Assembly: GCA_963802215.1 (NCBI GenBank)
Contig: CAWDHQ010000001.1
Coordinates: 248,001-312,000 of the forward strand
Source of the DNA: SHZI01 sp963802215
GTDB taxonomy: Bacteria > Pseudomonadota > Gammaproteobacteria > Steroidobacterales > GCA-2729495
DNA: 64,000 nt
Direction: 5' to 3'
Shown one piece after another: positions 25,495 through 36,360 of this stretch. The position numbers and the translations under genes are program-made. Under the pieces are notes generated by a model that was given only the letters and a program-made list of their open reading frames with translations, did no database searches and was not told the DNA's origin. Within the stretch, counting starts at the first letter, position 1; each line of letters begins with the position of its first letter.

Positions 25495-25567
25495 CAGTTG
25501 GTCAACGTCTCCGCCCATCCCGGGCAGTTGACATAACGGCGAGAATCCGCCGGCGCGGCAATTGACA
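25495..25567 (+). promoter_or_regulatory. Three spaced GGCARTTG motifs upstream of the VPLPA-CTERM gene
   Basis: CAGTTGGTCAAC (25495), CAGTTGACAT (25525) and CAATTGACAT (25559), each preceded by GG, are spaced 30 and 34 bases apart in the 241-base gap between tRNA-Thr and the next gene. They could be operator sites or -35-like boxes (TTGACA at 25528 and 25562), but no matching -10 box is evident. Confidence 0.3.
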
Positions 25568-25723
25568 TCCCTGGACCCGCTTTGGCACTGTTTCCCCTGC
25601 GTAACCCGGTTCGCCGGAAAGGGAATTCCCCACGCGCCCTGTTGACCGCGAACGCCCGCGGCCGGCTGGATAAAACGACGAACGAAGGCGGTTACTTCAG
25701 AAATTTTCCGGGGTCTACCAACC

Positions 25724-26434
25724 ATGAAGAACAAGGCAATTCTGGCAACCGCGGTTGCCACGGCAGTCGGCGGCGTGTCGGGCGCGGCGGATGCCGCCAC
25801 CGTCAATGCCACGCTCACCCAGGTGCTGGTCTACGGCAACCAGGCGACGGCGGGCTCGGTGGGCAACATCACCTCGTCCACGGCCACCTTCAGCTACGAC
25901 ACGGACACGGGCCTCCTGTCCCAGACGGGCGGCACTTTCAACATGCGCCAGACCACGTCGCCCACCACCACCCTGTTCCGGACATTTATCACCGGTCTCG
26001 TGATGGGCAATGGTGGCGCGGCCAGCGCTGCCACCTACAGCTGCACCGAGGGCAATTTCGGCACCAACGTGGGTGCCAGCATCTGCGGCAACTACAACCT
26101 CGGTGCCAACTTCGCCAATGAGTCGACCACCACCTGGGGCCCGGGCACCGCGATCAGCCGCACCATCGGCGGCGATGACATTGAATTGGGTCCCCAGCAG
26201 TCCATCGCTTCGCTGGATGGCATGAGTACGATCAGCTGGGTCGGCACGTCGCTGATCCTGGCGAACAAGACCTGCACGGGCGCCTGCCTGACCACGGTTG
26301 GCGGCTTCAACAACGGCCAGCAGTGGACCCTGAACGCGGTCAACGCGGTCGTGCCGATCCCGGCCACCGCCTGGCTGCTGGGTACGGGCCTCCTCGGCGT
26401 CGCGGGCCGGAAGTTCCTGCGCAAGAAGGCCTGA
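25724..26434 (+). CDS. VPLPA-CTERM/PEP-CTERM-type sorting-signal protein
   Basis: This 236-residue exported protein has a signal peptide (ending near GAADA), a Thr/Ser/Gly/Asn-rich low-complexity mature region with two Cys pairs, and a C-terminal tripartite signal: VPIPATAWLLGTGLLGVAG followed by RKFLRKKA. That layout (VPxPA motif, hydrophobic helix, basic tail) is the VPLPA-CTERM variant recognised by exosortase/archaeosortase-type transpeptidases, so the protein is probably processed and secreted or surface-anchored. No exosortase gene is in this window. Its terminator is interrupted in the T-tract by an insertion sequence. Confidence 0.85.
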   Translation: MKNKAILATAVATAVGGVSGAADAATVNATLTQVLVYGNQATAGSVGNITSSTATFSYDTDTGLLSQTGGTFNMRQTTSPTTTLFRTFITGLVMGNGGAASAATYSCTEGNFGTNVGASICGNYNLGANFANESTTTWGPGTAISRTIGGDDIELGPQQSIASLDGMSTISWVGTSLILANKTCTGACLTTVGGFNNGQQWTLNAVNAVVPIPATAWLLGTGLLGVAGRKFLRKKA

Positions 26435-26469
26435 TCGCCGATCTGCAGACTCCAAGACGACCCCCCGGG

Positions 26470-26499
26470 AACCCCGCCACTGGCGGGGTTCTCTTTTTT
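26470..26499 (+). terminator. Rho-independent terminator of the VPLPA-CTERM gene
   Basis: AACCCCGCC (26470-26478) pairs with GGCGGGGTT (26482-26490), followed by CTCTTTTTT. The insertion sequence begins at the base after the T run, and the target duplication keeps the T-tract intact. Confidence 0.9.
26492..26499. repeat. Left 8-base target-site duplication of the insertion sequence
   Basis: TCTTTTTT directly precedes the left terminal inverted repeat and is identical to the eight bases after the right end (27785-27792). Confidence 0.85.
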
Positions 26500-27784
26500 G
26501 GTTCATCGCGGTTTAGCGGGGTAAGCGCCTATTGTGGCCCCACCTGAGTCAGGGAGGGTCGCGATGGAACTGGAGGTTTTGGAACGCCTGGGTGGCTGGT
26601 CGGGCTTCAAGGTAACCCGCGTGGAACGCCAGGCCGGGTCGCCGGCCCAGATCCGGATCCGGCTCGAGCCGGTGGACGCGGGTCCACTCCGGTGTGGCGA
26701 GTGTGGAGCGCTGAGTACGCACGTCCATGAGCGCATCGTGCGCGAGGTTCGCGACCTGCCGTTGCTCGATGCCCAGACGATCCTGGAAGTCACGGTGCTG
26801 CGCGTCTGGTGCGAGCACTGTGGGGGCCCAAAGCGCATGGCCATCGACTGGCTGGATGACCATCAGCGGCTGACGCGGCGCCTGGCCAAGGCCATCGTCG
26901 ACCTCACCCGCTTCCTCCCCATTGAGCACGTGGCCCGGCACTACGGGGTGCACTGGCATACGGTCAAACGCCTGGATAAGACGGCTCTCATTGCCCAGCT
27001 CGAGCCTGCCGACTTCTCGACCGTACGCCTGATCGGCCTAGATGAGTTTGCCCTGCACAAGGGCCACCGGTATGCGACGGTGGTCGTCGATCTGGAGACC
27101 AAGCGGGTCCTGTGGGTCGGTACCGGCCGCGGCCGGGCCGATGTGCGCCCGTTCTTCGAGCGGCTCGGGGCGCGCTGTGCCCACATCGAAGCCGCGGTCA
27201 TGGACATGAACGCCAGCTACGAACTCGAAGTGCAACGGCATTGCCCGAAGGCCGCGGTCATCTTTGACTTGTTCCATGTGCTGGCCAAGTACGGCCGCGA
27301 GGTCATCGACCGCGTCCGGGTCGATCGGGCCAACGAACTGCGCGGCGATCAACCGGCGCGCCGCCTGGTCAAGGGCGCCCGCTGGCTGCTGCTGCGGAAC
27401 CGTGAATCCCTTGCCCCCGGCCAGGACGTGGCCCTGGAAGAACTGCTGGCCGCCAACCGACCGCTGTTCGTCGTGCATGTGCTCCGTGAGGCCTTACGCG
27501 ATCTCTGGCGCCAGCGGCACACCGCCGATGCTGCCAGGGCCTGGCGGAGCTGGTATCGCAAGGCCCTGCGCAGCAGGATCGAACCGCTCCGACGCTTCGC
27601 CCAGCAGCTGCGGCGCCATCAGGCCGGCATCCTCGCCCACAGTCGCTACCCCTTCGGTACCAATCTGATCGAGGGCATCAATAACCGCATCAAAGTCATC
27701 AAGCGCATGGCCTACGGCTTCCGCGACCAGGCCTACTTCTTCCTCAAGATCCGGGCCGCCTTCCCCGGTTATGCGCGATGAACC
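26500..27784 (+). mobile_element. Complete ISL3-family insertion sequence, 1285 bp
   Basis: The element has one transposase gene and terminal inverted repeats. The left end (26500-26527) and the right end (27757-27784) share 21 of 28 bases, with a perfect outer 11 (GGTTCATCGCG). Identical 8-base direct repeats TCTTTTTT flank it (26492-26499 and 27785-27792), the duplication size known for ISL3. The open frame, ends and duplication are all intact, which suggests a fairly recent and possibly active copy. It sits in the T-tract of the upstream gene's terminator. Confidence 0.93.
26564..27781 (+). CDS. ISL3-family transposase
   Basis: This 405-residue DDE-type transposase has an N-terminal zinc-ribbon (CGECGALSTHVHE...CEHCGG), a helix-turn-helix region (LPIEHVARHYGVHWHTVKRLD) and the ISL3 core. 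Core motifs are LIGLDEFALHKGHRYATVVVD with the first catalytic Asp, EAAVMDMNASY with the second, and SRYPFGTNLIEGINNRIKVIKRMAYGFRD near the C-terminus with the Glu. The ATG at 26564 follows AGGGAGG; an upstream GTG at 26534 is less likely. The stop codon lies within the right inverted repeat. Confidence 0.95.
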   Translation: MELEVLERLGGWSGFKVTRVERQAGSPAQIRIRLEPVDAGPLRCGECGALSTHVHERIVREVRDLPLLDAQTILEVTVLRVWCEHCGGPKRMAIDWLDDHQRLTRRLAKAIVDLTRFLPIEHVARHYGVHWHTVKRLDKTALIAQLEPADFSTVRLIGLDEFALHKGHRYATVVVDLETKRVLWVGTGRGRADVRPFFERLGARCAHIEAAVMDMNASYELEVQRHCPKAAVIFDLFHVLAKYGREVIDRVRVDRANELRGDQPARRLVKGARWLLLRNRESLAPGQDVALEELLAANRPLFVVHVLREALRDLWRQRHTADAARAWRSWYRKALRSRIEPLRRFAQQLRRHQAGILAHSRYPFGTNLIEGINNRIKVIKRMAYGFRDQAYFFLKIRAAFPGYAR

Positions 27785-27792
27785 TCTTTTTT
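27785..27792. repeat. Right 8-base target-site duplication of the insertion sequence
   Basis: TCTTTTTT directly follows the right inverted repeat and matches 26492-26499. Confidence 0.85.
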
Positions 27793-27810
27793 TGGGGCGC
27801 GAAGCCCGGA

Positions 27811-28401
27811 TCAGCCGTGGGAGCCCTGCTTCGGGAACTGCGTCGCCAGCCACTCGGCGGCGGAGGGGGCGGGGCCCCGGTCTGCCCCGTCCAGGCCATC
27901 GCCCAGGTCGGGCCACGCCCGGGCGAGCGGGTGCCGCAGGTCCTTGGTCAGGCGGAGCGCGTCTTCCCGGCCGCTGTAGTAACGGGGCACGCGGCTGGTT
28001 TCCTCGAAGCCCAGGTCCCGGTAGAAGAGCAGCGCCACGGGGTTGCGGGCCCGCACCTCCAGGCACAGGGAGAAGGTGCCGGCGGTGATCGCCGACTGCT
28101 CCAGCCATTCGACGAGGCGGCGGCCCAGCCCCCGTCGCTGCCAGCGGCTGTCCACCGCCAGCAGGTTCAGGTGCGCGATGTCGTCGCCGAAATGCATGAT
28201 GGCGAACCCGGCCAGGGTCGGGCCGCCGGCGCCGGTCGCACGGGCCGTGAGGACGAGGGATTCCGGGTGGTGCAGGTGGCGCGCCACCCGGGCAGGCGTC
28301 CAGGTCCACGGCAGGCCGACTTCGACGAGTCGCCGGGACATCTCGGCAATGACCTGTGCGTCCGCGGCGCGTGCCGGGGCTATTTCGAGGGTGACGGACA
28401 T
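27811..28401 (-). CDS. GNAT-family acetyltransferase (RimI-like)
   Basis: This 196-residue protein has the GNAT core. Motif A reads LNLLAVDSRWQRRGLGRRLVEWLE, with the acetyl-CoA loop QRRGLG. Motif B, LEVRARNPVALLFYRDLGFEE, closely resembles RimI, which acetylates the N-terminal residue of ribosomal protein S18. A 40-residue tail after the core is not typical of RimI (about 150 residues), so the substrate is uncertain. It is the last gene of a minus-strand run, and the nearby insertion sequence ends 26 bases beyond its stop. Confidence 0.85.
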   Translation of the reverse strand: MSVTLEIAPARAADAQVIAEMSRRLVEVGLPWTWTPARVARHLHHPESLVLTARATGAGGPTLAGFAIMHFGDDIAHLNLLAVDSRWQRRGLGRRLVEWLEQSAITAGTFSLCLEVRARNPVALLFYRDLGFEETSRVPRYYSGREDALRLTKDLRHPLARAWPDLGDGLDGADRGPAPSAAEWLATQFPKQGSHG

Positions 28402-28464
28402 GCGGCTTCTCCGGCCGTTTTCACCACACTAGCCCAAGATGGCCGGTCGTGTTGCCAGGATTTG

Positions 28465-29175
28465 TCAGAAGGTGGCCGCGGATTCGTCCGCCAGCGGAAC
28501 CGCGCGCTGCTTGCCAGCGCAGTAATTCACGCCGCCGCCGTCCCGGGCCGAGCCGTCGGCGCCGACCCCGACGAACACGCGGTACGGGCCGTAGTCGTCC
28601 AGGATGCCGTACTCACCCGTGTACTGGTAGCAGAAGAAATTCTCGAAGAGGAAGACCCGGGGCGGGAAGTAGCTGAAGGTGGCGAACACGGCGGTGAGCG
28701 TCGCCATCACGCCGGCGGCCGCGCGGGTGGAGACCCGCTGCATCGGCGGCCGGGTGAGGATCGTCCAGCTGGCGGCCTGGCCGGCGCTGATCCCGAGCAC
28801 CATGATCGAGAGCATCGTCGGCAGCGACGCCTTGCCTCCCGAGGCCACGACCCAGCTCATGTAGGTGAAGTAGGTGAACCAGATCAGGACCGGTGTGAGC
28901 GTCAGCGCGACGGCCTTGCCGAGCCAGTAGTTGTTGGCCACGTCCCGCGTGTAGGTGTACTGGACCAGCGCGGCGAACAGTCCGGGCCAGAAGTACATCT
29001 TGGTGTGTTCCCACGCGCTTTCATTCACGGCGGCGAACAGTGCCATGGGCCGCCAGTACTCGCTGAGCTCGAACGCAAAGTGCAGGGCCGAGCCCGCCAC
29101 GCACACCCAGACGACCGTGCCGATTTCCCACAGCGCCAGCCTGAGGCGGCCGGTGGACAGATGGCTGCCTGACAT
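28465..29175 (-). CDS. Multi-pass membrane protein, DUF6512-like
   Basis: This 236-residue protein has about six hydrophobic helices and the motif AVNESAWEHTKMYFWPGL between the second and third. That motif resembles the NESxWEHxK pattern of DUF6512 membrane proteins. The C-terminal 35 residues are polar, with a Cys (NYCAGKQ). No function is known to me. It follows hupE by 10 bases and is probably co-transcribed with it. Confidence 0.7.
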   Translation of the reverse strand: MSGSHLSTGRLRLALWEIGTVVWVCVAGSALHFAFELSEYWRPMALFAAVNESAWEHTKMYFWPGLFAALVQYTYTRDVANNYWLGKAVALTLTPVLIWFTYFTYMSWVVASGGKASLPTMLSIMVLGISAGQAASWTILTRPPMQRVSTRAAAGVMATLTAVFATFSYFPPRVFLFENFFCYQYTGEYGILDDYGPYRVFVGVGADGSARDGGGVNYCAGKQRAVPLADESAATF

Positions 29176-29185
29176 CCGCCCGCTC

Positions 29186-29782
29186 CTAGCCCGCTGCGCC
29201 GAGGAGGAACCAGGTGCCGGCGCCGGCGATGGCCGCCCCGGCGACCCGCAGGAGGACCTTGCCCCGGGCGTAGTGCTGGGAGATGTCGCCGATCAGCACT
29301 CCCGCGATGTGCAGCAGGGCCGTGCCGGTCATGAATCCCAGCGCATACCGCACCGGGTTGGCCACGGTCGGCATCTCGGCGCCGTGCGCATAGCCGTGGA
29401 AGGTGGCGAAGATCGCCACGGCGCCCATGGCCACCAGGATGGGCATCTTCCGGTCGGCCGCGATGGCGATGCCGAGGGCGAGCACCGAGAAGGCGATGCC
29501 GAACTCGATGGAGGTGAGCCCCACGTTCAGCCAGCCCAGCACGCCGCCGAGGGCCATGACCGTGACGAAGGTGCCCGGTACCGTCCAGATCGCCCGGCCC
29601 CCGATCTGGGCGCTCAGGATGCCGACGCTCACCATCGCCAGGAAGTGGTCGACGCCCAGGACGGGGTGGGCGAGCCCCGCGACGAAGGATCCGTAGGGGA
29701 GGCTCGAGCCCTCGTGGGCCAGGGTGCTGGCCGGCGCCAGCAGGAACAGCGCCAGGATGGAATTCCGGTTGGAGCGGGACAT
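29186..29782 (-). CDS. hupE: HupE/UreJ-family nickel (or cobalt) permease
   Basis: This 198-residue protein has a signal-like N-terminus ending near STLAHEG and about six helices. The family signatures GLAHPVLGVDHFLAMVSVGI and FATFHGYAHGAEMP are present, their His residues thought to bind metal. HupE/UreJ proteins import nickel for hydrogenase or urease. No nickel enzyme is in the window, so the metal is inferred from family only. The gene lies 11 bases after an alpha/beta hydrolase gene. Confidence 0.9.
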   Translation of the reverse strand: MSRSNRNSILALFLLAPASTLAHEGSSLPYGSFVAGLAHPVLGVDHFLAMVSVGILSAQIGGRAIWTVPGTFVTVMALGGVLGWLNVGLTSIEFGIAFSVLALGIAIAADRKMPILVAMGAVAIFATFHGYAHGAEMPTVANPVRYALGFMTGTALLHIAGVLIGDISQHYARGKVLLRVAGAAIAGAGTWFLLGAAG

Positions 29783-29793
29783 CAGGTTCCGGA

Positions 29794-30828
29794 TTATGCC
29801 TCGAGGAATGCCGTGACCAGCCCGTCCACGACTTCCGGCCGGTCGTAGACCGCGGCATGGCCGGCGCCGGCGACGACTTCCACGCGGATGTCGCCCATGA
29901 GTTTCTGCGCCTTGCGGCCCACGGCGTGGGGGTCATAGAGCACTTCGTGCTCCCCGAAGATCAGCAGTCCCGGCACCTTGAACTGGCGCAGGACGGCCTC
30001 GGGCTCGGGCAGGAAGAACTTGCGGAGCACCCGCAGCCCCTGCCAGAGATTCACCTTGCCCGTCGCTTCGTTGTAGATCCCGAGCGAGCGGTCCACCCGG
30101 TAGTGCCGGGTGCAGAGCGCCATCGCCCGGGCCAGCTGGCGGTCGAAAGTGCCGAAGGTGCCGCCAGGGCTCTTGGAGGACACCGACTTGGCCGTCAGGT
30201 CGTCCTGCAGCACGTCCGCGTTCTTCCACTTCTGCGCGACACGGCCGAGCCAGATCTTGACGGGCAGGCGGGCGCTGGAGATTCCGGTGGGTCCCAGCAT
30301 GACGACCTTGCCCACCCGCCCGGGGTGGAGGCTGCCAAAGCGCATGGCGATCCAGGCGCCGGCGCTGATCCCCGCGAAGTGGGCGCGCTCGATCCCCAGG
30401 TCGTCGAGGACGTCCACCAGCCAGTTGCAGTAATCGTCGTTCAGGAAGGAGGGCGGGTTGGGATCGCTGCGCCCGGGCTGGCCGGGAATGTCCAGGGCAT
30501 ACACCCGGAAGCTCGCGCCCAGCGACTCCAGCTGCTTGCGCCAGAGCGGCGCGCAGCCGGCGACTCCCGAGATCAGGAAGAGTGGCGGGGCATCCTTTGG
30601 TCCCGCCGCCAGCATGTGGGTCCGGCCGAACCGGGTGTTCACGTAGAGGGCCTCGAAGGGCACCCCGATCTTCTCCACCAGCGACTCGTACCACTCCATG
30701 ATGGCGCGGTAGCCGTCCACGGACTTGTACAGCTTCAGCGGGTCGGTGGCGAGGCCGCCGCCATCAGCGGCAGCGAAATTCTGCCGGGTGCCGCCAATGA
30801 CGCCCTCGGCGCCCGTTCGTTGTTGCAT
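29794..30828 (-). CDS. Alpha/beta-fold hydrolase
   Basis: This 344-residue cytoplasmic hydrolase has the nucleophile elbow HFAGISAGAWIAMRF (GxSxG), an oxyanion region at LFLISGVAGCAPLW, an acidic residue in LIFGEHEVLYDP and a C-terminal catalytic His in GAGHAAVYDRPE. About 70 extra N-terminal residues precede the core. The ATG at 30828 was chosen because upstream sequence is not conserved-looking. The substrate is unknown; the fold includes esterases, lipases and haloalkane-type enzymes. It sits between ygiQ and hupE on one strand. Confidence 0.85.
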   Translation of the reverse strand: MQQRTGAEGVIGGTRQNFAAADGGGLATDPLKLYKSVDGYRAIMEWYESLVEKIGVPFEALYVNTRFGRTHMLAAGPKDAPPLFLISGVAGCAPLWRKQLESLGASFRVYALDIPGQPGRSDPNPPSFLNDDYCNWLVDVLDDLGIERAHFAGISAGAWIAMRFGSLHPGRVGKVVMLGPTGISSARLPVKIWLGRVAQKWKNADVLQDDLTAKSVSSKSPGGTFGTFDRQLARAMALCTRHYRVDRSLGIYNEATGKVNLWQGLRVLRKFFLPEPEAVLRQFKVPGLLIFGEHEVLYDPHAVGRKAQKLMGDIRVEVVAGAGHAAVYDRPEVVDGLVTAFLEA

Positions 30829-30887
30829 GGTGGACGGCCCTGTTGTGGTCTCTACCGTCCAATTTCGCGATGCCGTCCGGATCGGAT

Positions 30888-33011
<2,124 letters not shown>

Positions 33012-33039
33012 AAAATTCGTGGTCGGGGATCCGTCGGTG

Positions 33040-34947
33040 CTAGCGGGCCCGGGGTGCGATGCTGGCACCCAGCCGGTCCGGTCCAGATGGCAGCCGCTCG
33101 AGGCGCGGCTCCCGGAGGCCGCCAGCGTAGCGCACATTCACGGTCTCGAAGCGATCGCCGTTCTCGACCAGCAGGGCGACGGACCCGCCGTCACCGGCGT
33201 CGCCGGCGACCTGCGCTGCGGCAATCGCCTCCCGCAGCCGGCTGGCGGACCAGCGCCGGCCGTTGACGGCCCGTACCTGCATGCCCGGCGCCAGGCCCGC
33301 CGCGTCGGCGGGGGTGCCCAGGACGATGTCGTCGATCAGGCCCGCCGTGTTGAGGCGCATTCCCAGGGAGTAGGCGAGTTCCATGGTGGCCGAGGGATCC
33401 CAGGATTCGATGTCCTGGAGGAAGGCGTTGCGCTCGGGTCCGTAGGCGAGGCGCCAGCCACCGGTGCCGAGGCCGCCGACCGGCGGCGGCGGAGCCGTCG
33501 CCGTGATCCGCTCCGCGAAGAACCGACGCCAGTCGTGGCGGAGGACGGCGTCGAGTGCCGCGTAGACGTCGTCTTCGGCGTAGGGCACCACCGGAGGCGG
33601 CCCGGCCAGGCCGGCGTCGCTGCCGCCGAAGAATGCCGCGCAGAAATCGTCCAGGCTGCGCCGGCCGCGGGTCTGCTCGCGGATCAGCATGTCCGCCTCG
33701 AGCCAGACCAGCGCGCCCTCGTTGTAGTAGTCGGCCGAGCGCCGGTAGGTGCGCCACAGGGGCGAGGCGCGGCTGAGCTGCTGGGCGGTCACCGCGGTGT
33801 CCGCCATCGGCCGCCAGCTGCGTCCCGTCTGCAGGGAGTAGTAGGCCGCGGACTGGGCAAGCCGGTCCCGGTACCGCTCCGCGGGCCAGAGCCCGCTGCG
33901 GGCGGTGAGCACGTGCCCCAGGTACTGGGTCAGGCCCTCGTAGACCCACAACAGGTTGCCGCGCATGGGTTCCTGGAAGTCGGGCGTGGCGAGGCCCGCG
34001 GGCCGCCGGTACTTGCCGTTCCAGGAATGCACGTACTCGTGGGCCAGCACGGACAGCTCCAGCATGCCGACCGCGGGGTTGGTGAAGCTGTTCTCGGCCA
34101 CCCGGTTCTCGCTCGATTCGTGGGACTCCAGGCCGAACTGGGTGACCTGGTCGCTGAGCGCGACGAGGAAGGTGTAGCGGCGGAACTGCCGGGAACCGAA
34201 CAGGGCGTCGGATTCCCTGACCAGGTTGCGCAGATGCCGGGCCGTCTCCGGCGGGATCTGCAGGGCGGCGGCGCTGTCGGCGGCCACCGCCAGCACCACG
34301 GGCCGGGACGACTCGTCCAGGCTGAGCGTCCGGAAATGGCGGCCCGCCAGCAGCGGTGAATCCACCAGCGTGGTCAGGCTGACCGGCGCAAAGCGGATGG
34401 TCCCCGGACCGGCCGGCGCCACGGTTTCCAGTGCGGTCGCAAATTCCCAGCCGGCCGGCAGCGAAATCGAGGGCTCGACCTCCAGCTCCACCGTGGGCAC
34501 GCCCGCGGGATAGAGCACCAGCTGACTCCACTTGATCATGGCCAGCTCGGTGGTCAGCGACGCGGGCGACGCGAGCCCCCCCTCCGGCAGTCCGGACACC
34601 AGCCCGAGCGACACATCCAGGCTCCGGACCCCGTCGGGGACGATGACCTTGAAGGCGTAGAGATCCACGCTGTCCCGCTGCCAGGCCAGGGGCTGGCCGC
34701 CGCCGCTCATCCGGATGCCGACCAGGTCCGCCAGCGGCCCGGTGGGGCCGTGGGTTCCCGGCAGCCACTTCGGGTAGACCAGGGTCAGCGGGCCGGGGGT
34801 CACGGGAATCGTCAGCCGCGCCTGCAGTACCCGCCGTGGGGCATCGCGTGCATCGACCTCCAGCTGCAGCCGCTGCCCGGCCGCGGCGAGCACGGGGATG
34901 CCGAGCAGGGCGAGCGCAATCGCCGCGAACAGGCCGCGCGCCGTCAT
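33040..34947 (-). CDS. M61-family metallopeptidase with PDZ domain
   Basis: This 635-residue exported peptidase has a signal peptide (ending near AAAGQ), a beta-rich N-terminal domain with YPKWLPGTHGPTGPLADLVG, a zinc-binding HEYVHSWNGK (HExxH) and a downstream Glu in WVYEGLTQYLG. A C-terminal PDZ-like domain follows (LRLNTAGLIDDIVLGTPADAAGLAPG). It resembles the bacterial glycyl-aminopeptidase family M61, likely periplasmic. Its ATG overlaps the stop of the upstream TerC gene by four bases. Confidence 0.92.
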   Translation of the reverse strand: MTARGLFAAIALALLGIPVLAAAGQRLQLEVDARDAPRRVLQARLTIPVTPGPLTLVYPKWLPGTHGPTGPLADLVGIRMSGGGQPLAWQRDSVDLYAFKVIVPDGVRSLDVSLGLVSGLPEGGLASPASLTTELAMIKWSQLVLYPAGVPTVELEVEPSISLPAGWEFATALETVAPAGPGTIRFAPVSLTTLVDSPLLAGRHFRTLSLDESSRPVVLAVAADSAAALQIPPETARHLRNLVRESDALFGSRQFRRYTFLVALSDQVTQFGLESHESSENRVAENSFTNPAVGMLELSVLAHEYVHSWNGKYRRPAGLATPDFQEPMRGNLLWVYEGLTQYLGHVLTARSGLWPAERYRDRLAQSAAYYSLQTGRSWRPMADTAVTAQQLSRASPLWRTYRRSADYYNEGALVWLEADMLIREQTRGRRSLDDFCAAFFGGSDAGLAGPPPVVPYAEDDVYAALDAVLRHDWRRFFAERITATAPPPPVGGLGTGGWRLAYGPERNAFLQDIESWDPSATMELAYSLGMRLNTAGLIDDIVLGTPADAAGLAPGMQVRAVNGRRWSASRLREAIAAAQVAGDAGDGGSVALLVENGDRFETVNVRYAGGLREPRLERLPSGPDRLGASIAPRAR

Positions 34948-35675
34948 GACGGGTTCATCGTCGTCGCCGATTTCTTCCTCCGCAGCCGGATGTTGAGCAT
35001 CTCGACGATCACGGAGAAGGCCATGGCGAAATAGATGTAGCCCTTCGGCACGTGGGTGTCGAACCCGTCGGCAATCAGTGCCACGCCGACGACCATCAGG
35101 AAGGACAGGGCCAGCGTCTTGATCGTGGGGTGGTCGGAGACGAAATTGCCGATGACGGAGGCGAACAGCATCATCAGGCCCACCGACACCACCACCGCCG
35201 CGATCATGATCTCGACCTCGTCCACCATGCCGACGGCGGTGATGATGGAGTCGAGGGAGAACACGATGTCGATGAGGATGATCTGGAAGATGATCCCGCC
35301 GAACGTGGACGCCGCGGATTTCTGTCCTTCGTCGTCCACCCCCTCGACGAGGTGGTGCAGTTCCTTCGTGCTCTTCCAGATCAGGAAGAGGCCGCCCAGG
35401 ATCAGGATGATGTCGCGCCCGGAGATTTCCAGGGACGTGATGGTGAAGAGCGGCTGCTTCGCCCCGACGATCCAGGACAGCGTCAGCAGCAGCGCGATGC
35501 GCATGAACATCGCCAGGAACAGGCCGATGCGCCGGGCGATCTCGCGCCTGGCGCGGGGCAGCCGGTCCACCAGGATGGAGATGAAGATGATGTTGTCGAT
35601 CCCCAGCACCAGTTCGAGGGCGGTCAGGGTGAAGAACGCGATCCAGGCCTCGGGTTGGGTCAGAAGTTCCAGCAT
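34944..35675 (-). CDS. TerC-family membrane protein
   Basis: This 243-residue integral membrane protein of the TerC family has the paired metal-binding motifs ALELVLGIDNIIFISILVDRLP near the N-terminus and QIILIDIVFSLDSIITAVGM in the second half, in a seven-helix layout. Family members export manganese or support metal loading of exported proteins. The ATG at 35675 gives the canonical MLELL start; other in-frame starts exist upstream. It heads a minus-strand run and overlaps the M61 peptidase start. Confidence 0.92.
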   Translation of the reverse strand: MLELLTQPEAWIAFFTLTALELVLGIDNIIFISILVDRLPRARREIARRIGLFLAMFMRIALLLTLSWIVGAKQPLFTITSLEISGRDIILILGGLFLIWKSTKELHHLVEGVDDEGQKSAASTFGGIIFQIILIDIVFSLDSIITAVGMVDEVEIMIAAVVVSVGLMMLFASVIGNFVSDHPTIKTLALSFLMVVGVALIADGFDTHVPKGYIYFAMAFSVIVEMLNIRLRRKKSATTMNPS

Positions 35676-35874
35676 GTTCAACCGTTTATGGTGAGCATTT
35701 AATGCGCTTGCGGATGCCATGCGCGGGCGCCCGGCAGGGTAGCATGCGGTCCGGTCGCCGGGCACGGGCGGCCGTTACTGATGACCATACCGGACCGGGC
35801 GAGTTCCAGCGGCCGGATGGCATGCCGCAGGCCTGCCGGCTCAATATAGAGTCCTGCCAGGAGCGCGAACACGA

Positions 35875-36351
35875 ATGTCGACGATGCCCGAGCCGATCAC
35901 CATTCCGGGGCGTGTCCTCGGCATAGCCCGCCGCGACATGAAGCGCGGCCCGATGCTGCCCCTCGACCGCGCGGAGGTATCCCGGTCCGCCGGCGTCACG
36001 GGCGACACGCGGGGCAGGCCCGGTCCGCGCCAGGTCACGGTCCTGTCGGCCGGCGGGTGGCTCGAGGCCTGCGCCATTGCGGGCACCGACCTGCCCTGGC
36101 TCGCACGCCGGGCCAATATCCTGGTGGACGGGCTCGATCTCCGGCAGGGTTCGGGGGCGGTGCTGCGCCTCGGAGAGGACATCGAACTGCTGGTGACCGG
36201 GGAACTCGATCCCTGCCGGCGGATGGATGCGGCGTCGCCCGGCCTGCGACTGGCGCTCGCGGACGAGTGGCGGGGTGGTGTGACCTGCCGGGTACGCCGC
36301 GGCGGGTGGCTCACCGTCGGCGCACTGGCGCGGCTGTACAAGGCTGGCTGA
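35875..36351 (+). CDS. MOSC-domain protein
   Basis: This 158-residue protein matches the MOSC fold (sulphur carriers related to the molybdenum cofactor sulphurase C-terminus). It reads RRDMKRGPM, GVTGDTRGRPGPRQVTVLS, LPWLARRANILVDGLDL and GAVLRLGEDIELLVTGELDPCRRMD, and the Cys in DPCRRMD is the likely sulphur carrier. The start at 35875 follows AGGAG by 11 bases; an ATG nine bases later is also possible. The physiological acceptor is unknown. It converges with the DUF2007 gene. Confidence 0.85.
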   Translation: MSTMPEPITIPGRVLGIARRDMKRGPMLPLDRAEVSRSAGVTGDTRGRPGPRQVTVLSAGGWLEACAIAGTDLPWLARRANILVDGLDLRQGSGAVLRLGEDIELLVTGELDPCRRMDAASPGLRLALADEWRGGVTCRVRRGGWLTVGALARLYKAG

Positions 36352-36360
36352 CCGCCGCTG

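Noticed and set aside
25581..25599. TGGCAC...CTGC resembling a sigma-54 promoter before the VPLPA-CTERM gene
   Set aside because: The GG and GC elements are three bases too far apart for sigma-54 recognition.
29182..29189. GCTCCTAG as a further GTAGGAGCG element
   Set aside because: No complementary arm lies nearby; on the minus strand AGGAG here is a ribosome site for the membrane protein gene at 29175.
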